Position numbers and translations under genes: made by a program. From contig SFMU01000051.1 in the NCBI GenBank assembly GCA_004552965.1, positions 1 to 15,426 on the forward strand: a stretch of DNA of 15,426 nucleotides, in the 5' to 3' direction. Below the pieces are notes generated by a model that saw only the letters and a list, made by a program, of their open reading frames with translations, was not told the DNA's origin and made no database searches. This DNA comes from Bacteroidales bacterium. GTDB lineage: Bacteria; Bacteroidota; Bacteroidia; Bacteroidales; UBA932. Shown piece by piece: positions 7,482 to 14,523 of the stretch (the first letter of the stretch is position 1; every line of letters starts with the position of its first letter).

Positions 7482-8173
7482 TGGATCCGAACAGATACGA
7501 AAGGCAGGTGAACCTGCCTGAAATCGGTCTGGAGGGGCAGAAGAAGCTCTCCCGGGCCAAAGTCCTCATCGTAGGTGCAGGCGGGCTTGGTTCCCCCATT
7601 TCGACCTACCTTACCGGTGCCGGAGTTGGCACGATCGGTCTGATGGACGACGATGTCGTAAGCCTCAACAACCTCCACCGCCAGGTCCTTTACAGCGAGG
7701 CCCTGATCGGCCAGCCGAAGGTGCTTCGTGCTGCAGAAAGGCTCAGGGCTCTCAACTCGGAGGTGGAAATCAGGCCTTATCAGGAGAAACTCACCGAAAG
7801 CAACGCCACCGTAATTGTACGGGAGTATGACATAGTCGTCGATGCCACTGACAACAGGGCTGCCAGGTATCTTCTCAGCGACACCTGCCAGGCTCTCGGG
7901 AAGCCATACGTCTATGGAGCCATCTGCGGGCTCGAGGGTCAGGTGGCCGTGCTCTGCAAAGGGCACGCTACCTACCGCACACTCTATCCGCAGGTGGAAG
8001 GAGCCCCTGTGCCAGTACCGCCGAAAATGGTCAGCGGAGTCACTCCTGCCATCACCGGAAGCGTCGAAGCAGCCCAGGTCATCCAGCTGATCTGCGGCTA
8101 CGGAGAGCCTCTGGTAGACAAACTCTGGACAATAGACCTAAGGACAATGCAAACAGCAATTATAGATCTTTGA
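7481..8173 (+). CDS. thiF: ThiF/MoeB/HesA-type adenylyltransferase
   Basis: This protein should adenylate the C-terminal glycine of ThiS so that sulfur can be loaded. The 230-residue frame starts at the ATG overlapping the thiC stop; the longer start at 7424 lies inside thiC and is rejected. The nucleotide fold shows GAGGLGSP (32-39), Asp57/58, NNLHRQV (63-69) with the conserved Arg67, Lys80, and DATDN (121-125). Unusually, the zinc-binding Cys pairs found in E. coli ThiF and MoeB are missing. The only cysteines are Cys136, 149, 159 and 205, and none forms CxxC. The C-terminus stops at IIDL, before where the second pair would be. It could belong to a zinc-free ThiF subgroup. Confidence 0.92.
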   Translation: MDPNRYERQVNLPEIGLEGQKKLSRAKVLIVGAGGLGSPISTYLTGAGVGTIGLMDDDVVSLNNLHRQVLYSEALIGQPKVLRAAERLRALNSEVEIRPYQEKLTESNATVIVREYDIVVDATDNRAARYLLSDTCQALGKPYVYGAICGLEGQVAVLCKGHATYRTLYPQVEGAPVPVPPKMVSGVTPAITGSVEAAQVIQLICGYGEPLVDKLWTIDLRTMQTAIIDL

Positions 8174-8175
8174 AT

Positions 8176-9315
8176 ATGTTCTCAGAAGAATTGAAGCGCT
8201 ACGACTGGGACGAGACGACGGACAGGATAGCATCCAAGACCGATGCCGATGTCCGTCGGGCTCTTGGAAAGAGCAGCTGCGACATAGATGACTTCATGGC
8301 CTTGCTGTCTCCGGCTGCCGAACCGTATCTGGAGACGATGGCTGTGCTGTCGAGAAAATACACACGCGAGAGATTCGGACGCACAATGTCGATGTTCATC
8401 CCGCTGTACATCACCAATTCCTGCAGCAATTCCTGCGTCTACTGCGGGTTTCACAGGGAGAATCCAATGGCCAGGATCATCCTGACTCCCGAACAGATCG
8501 AGGATGAATACAAGGCCATCAAGAAGCTGGCTCCGTTCGAGAACATCCTCCTGGTCACGGGAGAGAATCCCGCCAAGGCTGGAGTCCCCTATCTGGCAAA
8601 GGCGATCGACATTGCCAAGAAATATTTCTCGAACATCAAGATAGAGGTAATGCCCCTGAAGACCGAGGAATATGCCGAACTCTGCCACCACGGCCTCAAC
8701 GGGGTCATCTGTTTCCAGGAAACCTACCACAGGGAGAATTACAAGCTCTACCACCCGCGAGGAATGAAGTCCATCTTCGAATGGAGATGCGACGGCTTCG
8801 ACAGGATGGGACAGGCCGGTGTCCATTCGATCGGAATGGGAGTCCTGATAGGTCTCGAAAAGGAATGGAGAACCGATGTCACGATGATGGCAAGGCATCT
8901 GCGCTATCTGCAGAAGCACTACTGGAGGACGAAATATTCGATAAACTTCCCGAGGATGCGTCCCGCGAAGAACGAAGGTTTCGTCCCGAACTGCTACATG
9001 ACTGACAGGCAGCTGGCGCAGGCGACTTTCGCCATGAGAATATTCGACCACGATGTCGACATCTCATATTCAACGAGGGAACCTGCCTTCATCAGGGAGA
9101 ACATGTGCACGCTTGGCGTCACTACCATGTCTGCCGAGAGCCATGTCAATCCGGGTGGTTACCACACCTATCCGCAAGCACTGGAACAGTTCAGCGTCAG
9201 CGATGAGCGCAAGGCCTTCGAAGTGGCAAGAAGTCTTGAGGAACACGGGCTTCAGCCTGTCTGGAAGGACTGGGACGCATCTTTCGACCTGTTCGGAGCC
9301 AACGGAAAGGTATGA
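8176..9315 (+). CDS. thiH: 2-iminoacetate synthase ThiH (radical SAM)
   Basis: ThiH cleaves tyrosine to release dehydroglycine (2-iminoacetate) for ThiG; it is the anaerobic counterpart of ThiO, which fits an anaerobic gut organism. From the ATG at 8176, two bases after the thiF stop, the protein is 379 residues. The radical SAM cluster motif CX3CX2C is Cys83-Cys87-Cys90 in CSNSCVYCGF. The ThiH-typical segments VTGENP, EVMPL, CFQETYH and NFPRMRPA follow, ending with the GLQPVWKDWD tail. A TTG six bases upstream would be in frame but overlaps thiF and is less likely. Confidence 0.97.
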   Translation: MFSEELKRYDWDETTDRIASKTDADVRRALGKSSCDIDDFMALLSPAAEPYLETMAVLSRKYTRERFGRTMSMFIPLYITNSCSNSCVYCGFHRENPMARIILTPEQIEDEYKAIKKLAPFENILLVTGENPAKAGVPYLAKAIDIAKKYFSNIKIEVMPLKTEEYAELCHHGLNGVICFQETYHRENYKLYHPRGMKSIFEWRCDGFDRMGQAGVHSIGMGVLIGLEKEWRTDVTMMARHLRYLQKHYWRTKYSINFPRMRPAKNEGFVPNCYMTDRQLAQATFAMRIFDHDVDISYSTREPAFIRENMCTLGVTTMSAESHVNPGGYHTYPQALEQFSVSDERKAFEVARSLEEHGLQPVWKDWDASFDLFGANGKV

Positions 9316-9923
9316 ATCTCGCGGTAATCACTCTTCCGGACTGTTTCGAAGGAGAAACATCTCTGGTCAACAGCCTCTTCTTTCACGGCCTTGGAAAACT
9401 GCATCTTCGCAAGCCCAGGGCCGGGAAGGAGATGCTTTCTGACTGGATCCGGGAAATCCGTCCGGAGTACAGGAAACGGATAGTCCTGCATGACCACCAC
9501 GACCTTGCCCGGGAATTCAGCCTCGGCGGGATACATCTTAACGGCAGGAATCCCGAGGCACCGGAGTGGCTTGACAGAAAGGAGTTCACCGTGTCAAGAT
9601 CCTGCCATTCCATCCAGGAGATCAGGGAGAATCTGGCGGAGTGCGACTATCTCTTCCTCAGTCCGGTTTTCGACAGCATCTCGAAGGAAGGCTACGGTGC
9701 CGCCTTCTCCCCATCATCCTTGAGGGAAGCAGCGGAGGAAGGCCTGTTCAAGGATAAAGTCTATGCCCTCGGGGGCATCAGCACGGACAATCTGGACAAG
9801 GTCCGGGAGATGGGGTTCAAAGGAGCTGCCGTCCTCGGTGGTCTTTGGCAAGCAGCGCAGGACGGAAAGGACGGAATACTTCTCAGACTCGATGAATATC
9901 TCAGACTCTGCAGATCCTTGTAA
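9312..9923 (+). CDS. ThiE paralogue, TenI-like (possible thiazole tautomerase)
   Basis: This is a second thiamine-phosphate-synthase-superfamily protein of 203 residues. Its ATG overlaps the thiH stop by four bases. Family blocks are LHLRKP (30-35), LHDHHDLA (59-66), GIHLNGRN (73-80), LSPVFDS (116-122) and ALGGIS (152-157). Relative to the first ThiE it lacks the Asp after HLGxxD, and it has SRSCHS (95-100) with His99 at the place of the catalytic histidine of Bacillus TenI. That points to thiazole tautomerase rather than TMP synthase. Many Bacteroidota operons end with such a gene. Its exact role is inferred, so no firm gene symbol is given. Confidence 0.85.
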   Translation: MNLAVITLPDCFEGETSLVNSLFFHGLGKLHLRKPRAGKEMLSDWIREIRPEYRKRIVLHDHHDLAREFSLGGIHLNGRNPEAPEWLDRKEFTVSRSCHSIQEIRENLAECDYLFLSPVFDSISKEGYGAAFSPSSLREAAEEGLFKDKVYALGGISTDNLDKVREMGFKGAAVLGGLWQAAQDGKDGILLRLDEYLRLCRSL

Positions 9924-9932
9924 GGTCGCCTG

Positions 9933-11423
9933 TCAGATGCCGTAGTCGGTATAGAGAACACCATCCAGGTGATCGCATTCATGCTGGAATATCACGGCAG
10001 TGAAGCCTTTGACAGTCTCCAAAGTGTCCCTGGCAGTTCCGTCGGCAAGGCTGTAGACGATGTCTATGTCCCTGTAACGGCACACGTCGCCACGCTTTCC
10101 CGGCACGCTGAGACAGCCCTCAGGTCCCGGGACCTTTTCACCGCGCCTGGCCACGATCCTGATGTTCGGGTAGACCTCGAAAGGCTCGCCTTCCTTGTCG
10201 AATCTCTGCACTGCCACTACCCTGCGCGACACACCGACCTGAGGTCCGGCAATCCCCACACCATCCTGCTCCGGAGATGTGACCGTTGAGACCATCTTGC
10301 CGGCAAGAACCTCGAACTCCCGGCTCTGCAGCTGGGAAGGTGTGAAATCCACACAAGTCTTCCTCAGCACGGCAGAATCTGCAGGATCGTCGACCGTGAG
10401 GACTCTCATGGTGCTGGAAGGATCACCGATCAGGGACAGTTCCCCATCGGTCCATGGATGCTTCACGACAAGTCCGTCACCTGTGTCCTCAAGCTCGAAG
10501 AAATGAGCCCTTTCCAGGCCTCCCCCGTTCGGAGAATGGAGTGTCAGATAGAGTTTGCCTTCGAGAGTCCTGAATATCATTCCGTGACCTCCATCCTTCT
10601 CGAAAAGAGGCTTTGGGTGGTGCTTCCAAGGTCCCGTAACCTTGCCGGTCACAGACTCGGCCACTCCGATAGCATAGCCAAGAGGACTGAAGTTGGACCA
10701 GATCATCAGCAGTTTGCCTGTCTTCGTCCGGTACAGGAACGGGCCGTCGGTCACCATCGCATCGGAAGCTCTCCAAGGTGCGGCGGATGCGCAGAACAGC
10801 CTCATCGGCTCCCCTGCAGGACCGGAAAGGTTCTTCTTCAGCGGACGGACCATCATCTCACCGTCCACAGTCTCAACCCATTCGTGGCAGTAGACCATCC
10901 ATGGAGTGCCGTCCTCGACCCACAAGGTCCCGTCCAGACACATCTGGTCCATCGGAGTGAAAGGAACGTTGCCAAAAGGTTCGAAAGGTCCTTCCGGAGA
11001 CTTCGAGTGGAACACCTGTGTTCCGCGGAAAAAGTAAGGCGGTTTTCCCTCAGCAGGACCCTTCCAGATGAGATCGGTGTTCAGGGTAGCGAATATGTAG
11101 TATTTTCCCCTGTACTTATGGACTTCCGGAGCCCAGATCCTTCCTTTGATCCAGTTGTCTTCATGGATGTTCAGGACAGTCTTCGGACCTTCCCAGTTCT
11201 TCAGGTCGGTACTCTTGAAGACTTCTACACAGCCTCTGACATCTTCCGGAGCCACGGACGGGTCGGCAGGCTGACTGCGATAAAGATAGTAGATGCCCTT
11301 TTCCTCGTCGACAAGGACATAAGGGTCACGGATGTAGAGGTCTTCGGTCTTGATTGTCTGCGCCTGAAGCAAGCCGCCCCAGAAGGCGAGCAAAAGGAGA
11401 ACGTACTTCGGTTGGATATTCAT
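9933..11423 (-). CDS. Exported GH43-like glycosidase fused to peptide deformylase
   Basis: One uninterrupted 496-residue frame. The ATG at 11423 gives a clean signal peptide (hydrophobic segment 8-19, probable cleavage near GLLQAQ); a start 13 codons upstream would overlap the promoter box. Residues 22 to about 335 are a glycoside hydrolase family 43 five-bladed propeller. IRDPYV has the presumed base Asp33, CLDGTLW has Asp164 as the probable pKa modulator, and DGGHGMIF (277-284) is also family-like. Where many GH43s have a Glu acid, this protein reads TDGPFLYR (225-232). Residues 339-496 form a full peptide deformylase domain: N-terminal VLTVDDPADS, motif 1 GVGIAGPQ (388-395), motif 2 EGCLS (435-439) and motif 3 HECDH (481-485). 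The metal ligands Cys437, His481 and His485 and catalytic Glu482 are all intact. It is convergent with the thi operon, nine bases away. The substrates of both domains are unknown. Confidence 0.85.
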   Translation of the reverse strand: MNIQPKYVLLLLAFWGGLLQAQTIKTEDLYIRDPYVLVDEEKGIYYLYRSQPADPSVAPEDVRGCVEVFKSTDLKNWEGPKTVLNIHEDNWIKGRIWAPEVHKYRGKYYIFATLNTDLIWKGPAEGKPPYFFRGTQVFHSKSPEGPFEPFGNVPFTPMDQMCLDGTLWVEDGTPWMVYCHEWVETVDGEMMVRPLKKNLSGPAGEPMRLFCASAAPWRASDAMVTDGPFLYRTKTGKLLMIWSNFSPLGYAIGVAESVTGKVTGPWKHHPKPLFEKDGGHGMIFRTLEGKLYLTLHSPNGGGLERAHFFELEDTGDGLVVKHPWTDGELSLIGDPSSTMRVLTVDDPADSAVLRKTCVDFTPSQLQSREFEVLAGKMVSTVTSPEQDGVGIAGPQVGVSRRVVAVQRFDKEGEPFEVYPNIRIVARRGEKVPGPEGCLSVPGKRGDVCRYRDIDIVYSLADGTARDTLETVKGFTAVIFQHECDHLDGVLYTDYGI

Positions 11424-11459
11424 ATACTGCAAAAAATGATTAGCGTGTAAATACATATT

Positions 11460-11467
11460 CAAATATA
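11460..11467 (-). promoter_or_regulatory. Putative -7 box of the GH43-deformylase gene
   Basis: The minus strand reads TATATTTG, a perfect TAnnTTTG, 36 bases upstream of the ATG at 11423. It also argues against the longer start at 11462, which would fall inside the promoter. No clear -33 TTTG is seen. Confidence 0.6.
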
Positions 11468-11520
11468 TGAATATTCAGGCATTATTTCTAACTTTAAAAA
11501 GTGTTTTGACTGAATAGGCC

Positions 11521-12180
11521 ATGAAATCCTGCCCCAAGGGAGTCTCTCCCTCTCTGTTTGAATATGTCCGGACGGCGATTCTGCCCCTTTACGACTCCTT
11601 CGACAAGGGGCACGGAAGGGATCACGCCGAATATGTGGTCGACCAGGCAATGACCCTCTGCCGGTACTACGAAGCGGATCCCCAGATGGTATTCACCGCT
11701 GCCGCCTACCACGACACCGGCCTCTGCGAGGACCGGAAAACCCATCACATCGTCTCAGCCCGCATCATACGTTCCGACAAGGAACTCCGGCGATGGTTCA
11801 ATGAAGAACAGATCGGCATCATCGCGGACGCGGCAGAAGACCACAGGGCCTCGTCAAAGAATGAGCCAAGGACAATCTACGGCAAGCTGATTGCGGAAAG
11901 CGACCGGCAGATAGTACCGCTGACCGTCATCAGGCGCACCGTCCAGTACGGCTTTGCCCATTATCCGGAGCTGGACAAGGAGGGGCACTGGGCCCGCACC
12001 CTCGAGCATCTGAAGGAAAAATATGCCGAAGGAGGATACCTCAAACTATGGATTCCGGAATCAGAGAACCGGGAGCGCCTGAAAGAACTCAGGGCGATCA
12101 TCGAAGACCGGAAACTGCTCAGAAGCATATTCGAAAAGGAATATGCCGCGGCGTGTTGCAGTATCCCGACAAAATTTTAA
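11521..12180 (+). CDS. HD-domain phosphohydrolase-like protein
   Basis: This 219-residue protein has the metal-binding pattern of HD hydrolases: His35 in RDHAEYV, His64-Asp65 in AAYHDTG, further His/Asp in EDHRAS (106-111), and Asp128 in ESDRQ. Proteins of this kind hydrolyse phosphomonoester or phosphodiester bonds of nucleotides or related small molecules, but the substrate cannot be read from sequence. No signal peptide or membrane segment is seen, so it is cytoplasmic. The region beyond residue 150 is helical and charged. It is divergent from the GH43-deformylase gene, with 97 bases between starts. Its last codons carry the promoter of fhs. The ATG at 11521 is the only plausible start; no strong ribosome binding site precedes it. 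Confidence 0.82.
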   Translation: MKSCPKGVSPSLFEYVRTAILPLYDSFDKGHGRDHAEYVVDQAMTLCRYYEADPQMVFTAAAYHDTGLCEDRKTHHIVSARIIRSDKELRRWFNEEQIGIIADAAEDHRASSKNEPRTIYGKLIAESDRQIVPLTVIRRTVQYGFAHYPELDKEGHWARTLEHLKEKYAEGGYLKLWIPESENRERLKELRAIIEDRKLLRSIFEKEYAAACCSIPTKF

Positions 12181-12185
12181 CTTTG
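12156..12185 (+). promoter_or_regulatory. Promoter of fhs
   Basis: TTG at 12156-12158 and TAACTTTG at 12178-12185, separated by 19 bases, fit the Bacteroidota -33/-7 promoter arrangement. The promoter overlaps the last codons of the HD-domain gene. Transcription would start near 12192, leaving a leader of only about 15 bases before the fhs ATG. Confidence 0.7.
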
Positions 12186-12205
12186 CACAGTAACCACATC
12201 AGAGC

Positions 12206-13873
12206 ATGAAATCAGACATCGAAATCGCTCGCGAAGCGAGCATGAAACCGATCAAGGAAATAGCCGATTCTCTCGGAATCCCTGAGGAAATGACCGAACC
12301 TTACGGAAAGTTCATCGCCAAGGTTCCATATTCACTGATCGATGAAGAAAAAGCCTCGCGCTCCAGGCTCATCCTTGTGACGGCAATCACTCCGACCAAA
12401 GCCGGGATCGGCAAGACGACCGTCTCAGTCGGTCTCGCCCTCGGTATGGCAAAGACGGGCAGGAAGGCAGTCCTGGCCCTCCGTGAGCCTTCGCTCGGTC
12501 CATGCTTCGGAATGAAGGGCGGGGCTGCAGGCGGTGGCTATGCCCAGGTCCTTCCGATGGAGAAGATCAACCTCCACTTCACCGGAGATTTCCATGCCGT
12601 CACGACCGCCAACAACATGATTGCCGCCCTGCTGGACAACTACATCTACCAGCACCAGAGCGAGGGTTTCGGGATGAAACAGATTCTCTGGAAGAGAGTC
12701 CTGGACATCAACGACCGCTCACTCAGGCACATTGTGACCGGTCTGGGGCCGCACACCAACGGTCTTCCGCAGGAAGCGGGATTCGACATCACCCCTGCTT
12801 CGGAGATCATGGCCATCCTCTGCCTGTCCAGGGATCTGGAGGATCTGGAGCGGAGGATCAACAACATCCTCCTGGGCTACACGCTGGAGAACAAGCCTTT
12901 CTACGTCAGGGACATGGGTGTGGGTTCAGCAATCACCGTGCTCCTGATGGATGCCCTGAAGCCGAATCTGGTCCAGACGACCGAGAACACACCGGCTTTC
13001 ATCCACGGCGGGCCGTTTGCCAACATCGCCCATGGATGCAACTCGATCATCGCGACCAAAATGGCGATGACCTATGGGGACTATGTGATCACGGAGGCAG
13101 GCTTCGCCGCCGACCTGGGAGCCGAGAAATTCCTCGACATCAAATGCCGCAAAGCCGGAATCGCACCTTCACTTACCATCCTCGTGGCGACTCTGCAGGG
13201 TCTGAAGATGCATGGAGACGTGCCTGTTGAGGAAATCAAGCTTCCGAATCCCGAAGGTGTCGTGAAAGGATTCGCCAACATGGACAAGCATATTGCCAAC
13301 CTCAAGGGTTTCGGCCAGACGGTCCTCGTCTGCTTCAACAAGTTCGCGCAGGACACCGAGGAGGAAATCAGTCTGGTCAGGGAGCATTGCAAGGAACTTG
13401 GTGTTCCTTTCGCGCTGAACAATGCCTACTGCGAAGGTGGCGAGGGGGCTGTCGAACTTGCCGACCTTGTTGCGGAGACCATCGACAAATGTCCTTCCGG
13501 TCCTCTGCAGTTCACATATTCGGATGAAATGGGCATCGCCGAAAAGATTTCTGCCGTTGCCACGAAGATCTATGGCGCCAGCAGCGTCAGTTTCTCGCCC
13601 GAGGCCAGGAAGAAGATTGCCAAGGCCGAAGAATTGGGATACGCTTCATTCCCTGTCTGCATAGCCAAGACGCAATACTCCTTCTCGCAGGATCCGAAGG
13701 CCTATGGGGTTCCGGCTCCGTTCGTGCTGGATGTCAAGGATTTCGTGATCAATTCGGGAGCCGAGATGCTGGTTGCCATCGCAGGTGACATCATCCGTAT
13801 GCCGGGGCTTCCCAAGTCGCCTCAGGCTCTGCGTATCGGAATCAAGGATGGTCAGATCGATGGCCTGAGCTGA
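12206..13873 (+). CDS. fhs: Formate-tetrahydrofolate ligase
   Basis: The enzyme makes 10-formyl-tetrahydrofolate from formate, tetrahydrofolate and ATP, feeding purine synthesis and formyl-methionyl-tRNA. The 555-residue protein is of standard length. The ATP-binding loop is TPTKAGIGKTT (62-72), followed by REPSLGPCFGMKGGAAGGG (93-111) and HFTGDFHA (124-131), all diagnostic. Further conserved segments are GPFANIAHG, TEAGFAADLGAEKF and GDIIRMPGLP near the C-terminus. It is driven by its own promoter inside the end of the upstream HD-domain gene. Its stop lies 37 bases before the first module of the right repeat arm, and no ordinary terminator is seen between them. Confidence 0.97.
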   Translation: MKSDIEIAREASMKPIKEIADSLGIPEEMTEPYGKFIAKVPYSLIDEEKASRSRLILVTAITPTKAGIGKTTVSVGLALGMAKTGRKAVLALREPSLGPCFGMKGGAAGGGYAQVLPMEKINLHFTGDFHAVTTANNMIAALLDNYIYQHQSEGFGMKQILWKRVLDINDRSLRHIVTGLGPHTNGLPQEAGFDITPASEIMAILCLSRDLEDLERRINNILLGYTLENKPFYVRDMGVGSAITVLLMDALKPNLVQTTENTPAFIHGGPFANIAHGCNSIIATKMAMTYGDYVITEAGFAADLGAEKFLDIKCRKAGIAPSLTILVATLQGLKMHGDVPVEEIKLPNPEGVVKGFANMDKHIANLKGFGQTVLVCFNKFAQDTEEEISLVREHCKELGVPFALNNAYCEGGEGAVELADLVAETIDKCPSGPLQFTYSDEMGIAEKISAVATKIYGASSVSFSPEARKKIAKAEELGYASFPVCIAKTQYSFSQDPKAYGVPAPFVLDVKDFVINSGAEMLVAIAGDIIRMPGLPKSPQALRIGIKDGQIDGLS

Positions 13874-13910
13874 TTCAGTGCAACGGACAGATACTTGCAC
13901 CCGACAGGCC

Positions 13911-13953
13911 GCGACTCCACAGCGGGGCTGCCCGCCTCCTGGGGATTCAAAAG
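13911..13953. repeat. Extra copy of the arm's end module
   Basis: The 43 bases around GACTCCACAGCGGGGCTGCC resemble 13998-14043 (GACTGCACAGCGAGGCTGCC). The inner end of the right arm therefore carries a partial duplication that the left arm lacks. Confidence 0.7.
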
Positions 13954-14035
13954 GTGGGTGACTGACAACTGATTATCGGTCGCGTTCTTCGCAGATGGCT
14001 GAGACTGCACAGCGAGGCTGCCCGCCTCCGAGGGA

Positions 14036-14088
14036 GTCAAAAGAGTCGGAGATTTTGCCAAATAGCAAAATCTCCGACTTCTTTTGAC
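14036..14088. repeat. Long conserved hairpin (right copy)
   Basis: GTCAAAAG plus AGTCGGAGATTTTGC (14036-14058) pairs with GCAAAATCTCCGACT plus CTTTTGAC (14065-14088) with a single bulged base and a 6-base loop. The 15-bp inner stem is perfect here, whereas the left copy has one G-T pair. Confidence 0.88.
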
Positions 14089-14090
14089 CC

Positions 14091-14147
14091 TGCCTCCATC
14101 GCGTCTGGCTGCCGCCATCTCGTCTGACTGCCGCCATCTCGTCTGGC
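14091..14147. repeat. 19-bp tandem repeat, three copies
   Basis: TGCCGCCATCTCGTCTGAC-like units start at 14091, 14110 and 14129. The left arm has about one copy at the equivalent place, so this expansion is specific to the right arm. Confidence 0.8.
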
Positions 14148-14311
14148 TACCGCCAGCCGCTGATGTCGGCACCCGCTTCCGTGCCGCGGGTGGCACGTCC
14201 CTCGGAGGCGACAGCCTTCGCCAGTTCCGCATACATCACTGATATCATCTTCTTCATGTTGTGTGCTATTGCCACTGTCGTGAGCTCGGCACTCGTCAAG
14301 ATCCTACCGCC
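14147..14311 (-). pseudogene. Transposase-like C-terminal remnant (right copy)
   Basis: The minus strand is open for 54 codons ending in TAG at 14147-14149 and includes LTSAELTTVAIAHNMKKMIS followed by VMYAELAKAVASEGRATR. The AHNxKKM segment resembles the end of IS5/IS1182-type transposases. The frame is closed upstream by TGA (14312-14314), next to the minisatellite, and no catalytic DDE region is present. The left copy at 571-700 is homologous. The transposase origin is an inference from a short match. Confidence 0.35.
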
Positions 14312-14314
14312 TCA

Positions 14315-14372
14315 GCAGTGTGTCCTTCTGGGGGCCTATGCAAGGTGTCTTCAAGGGTGTCCTTCCGGGGGC
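14315..14372. repeat. Contracted minisatellite (right copy)
   Basis: About two to three units of the 24-25 bp repeat (GTGTCCTTCTGGGGGCC, GTGTCCTTCCGGGGGCC on the plus strand) lie between the remnant and the palindrome block, against about 18 in the left arm. Confidence 0.75.
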
Positions 14373-14523
14373 CGATGCCATCGAACTTCATGAAATTCAC
14401 CTGGCACGCCAATCCTCATTACAGGTACCTGTAGGGCACATCCCGGTGCCAGGTGGCATCAAATTGTGTTCACCTGGCACCTTTAATAGGGCTACTATCA
14501 GATACACCAACTCACAGTGGCCC

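Larger units (their letters stand above)
13958..14484 (-). repeat. Right arm of the long composite inverted repeat
   Basis: This is the inverted counterpart of 1-906, with modules in mirror order. The inner tail shares GTCGCGTTCTTCGCAGA-type sequence with the left arm. Then come the long hairpin, the transposase-like remnant, about two to three minisatellite units, and the palindrome block at 14372-14484 (nearly identical to 1-113). It is about 380 bases shorter than the left arm because the minisatellite is contracted. It begins only 85 bases after the fhs stop. No protein gene is supported; the open minus-strand frame 13852-14232 follows repeats and overlaps fhs. Confidence 0.85.

Noticed and set aside
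956..11423. A polysaccharide utilisation locus formed by the GH53 and GH43 genes
   Set aside because: The two genes are almost 8 kb apart with the thi operon between, and no SusC/SusD or sensor-regulator is present.
10458..11450. Long plus-strand frame antisense to the GH43-deformylase gene
   Set aside because: The minus strand has a signal peptide, family motifs and a promoter; the antisense frame has none.
13852..14232. Minus-strand open frame overlapping the end of fhs
   Set aside because: It overlaps a certain gene, runs through the hairpin and short tandem repeats, and resembles repeat translation rather than a protein.
1..14484. Composite transposon carrying the thi operon
   Set aside because: No transposase core, no visible target duplication, and the cargo is housekeeping-like with native-looking promoters. 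Paired interspersed repeats fit better, though inversion remains possible.
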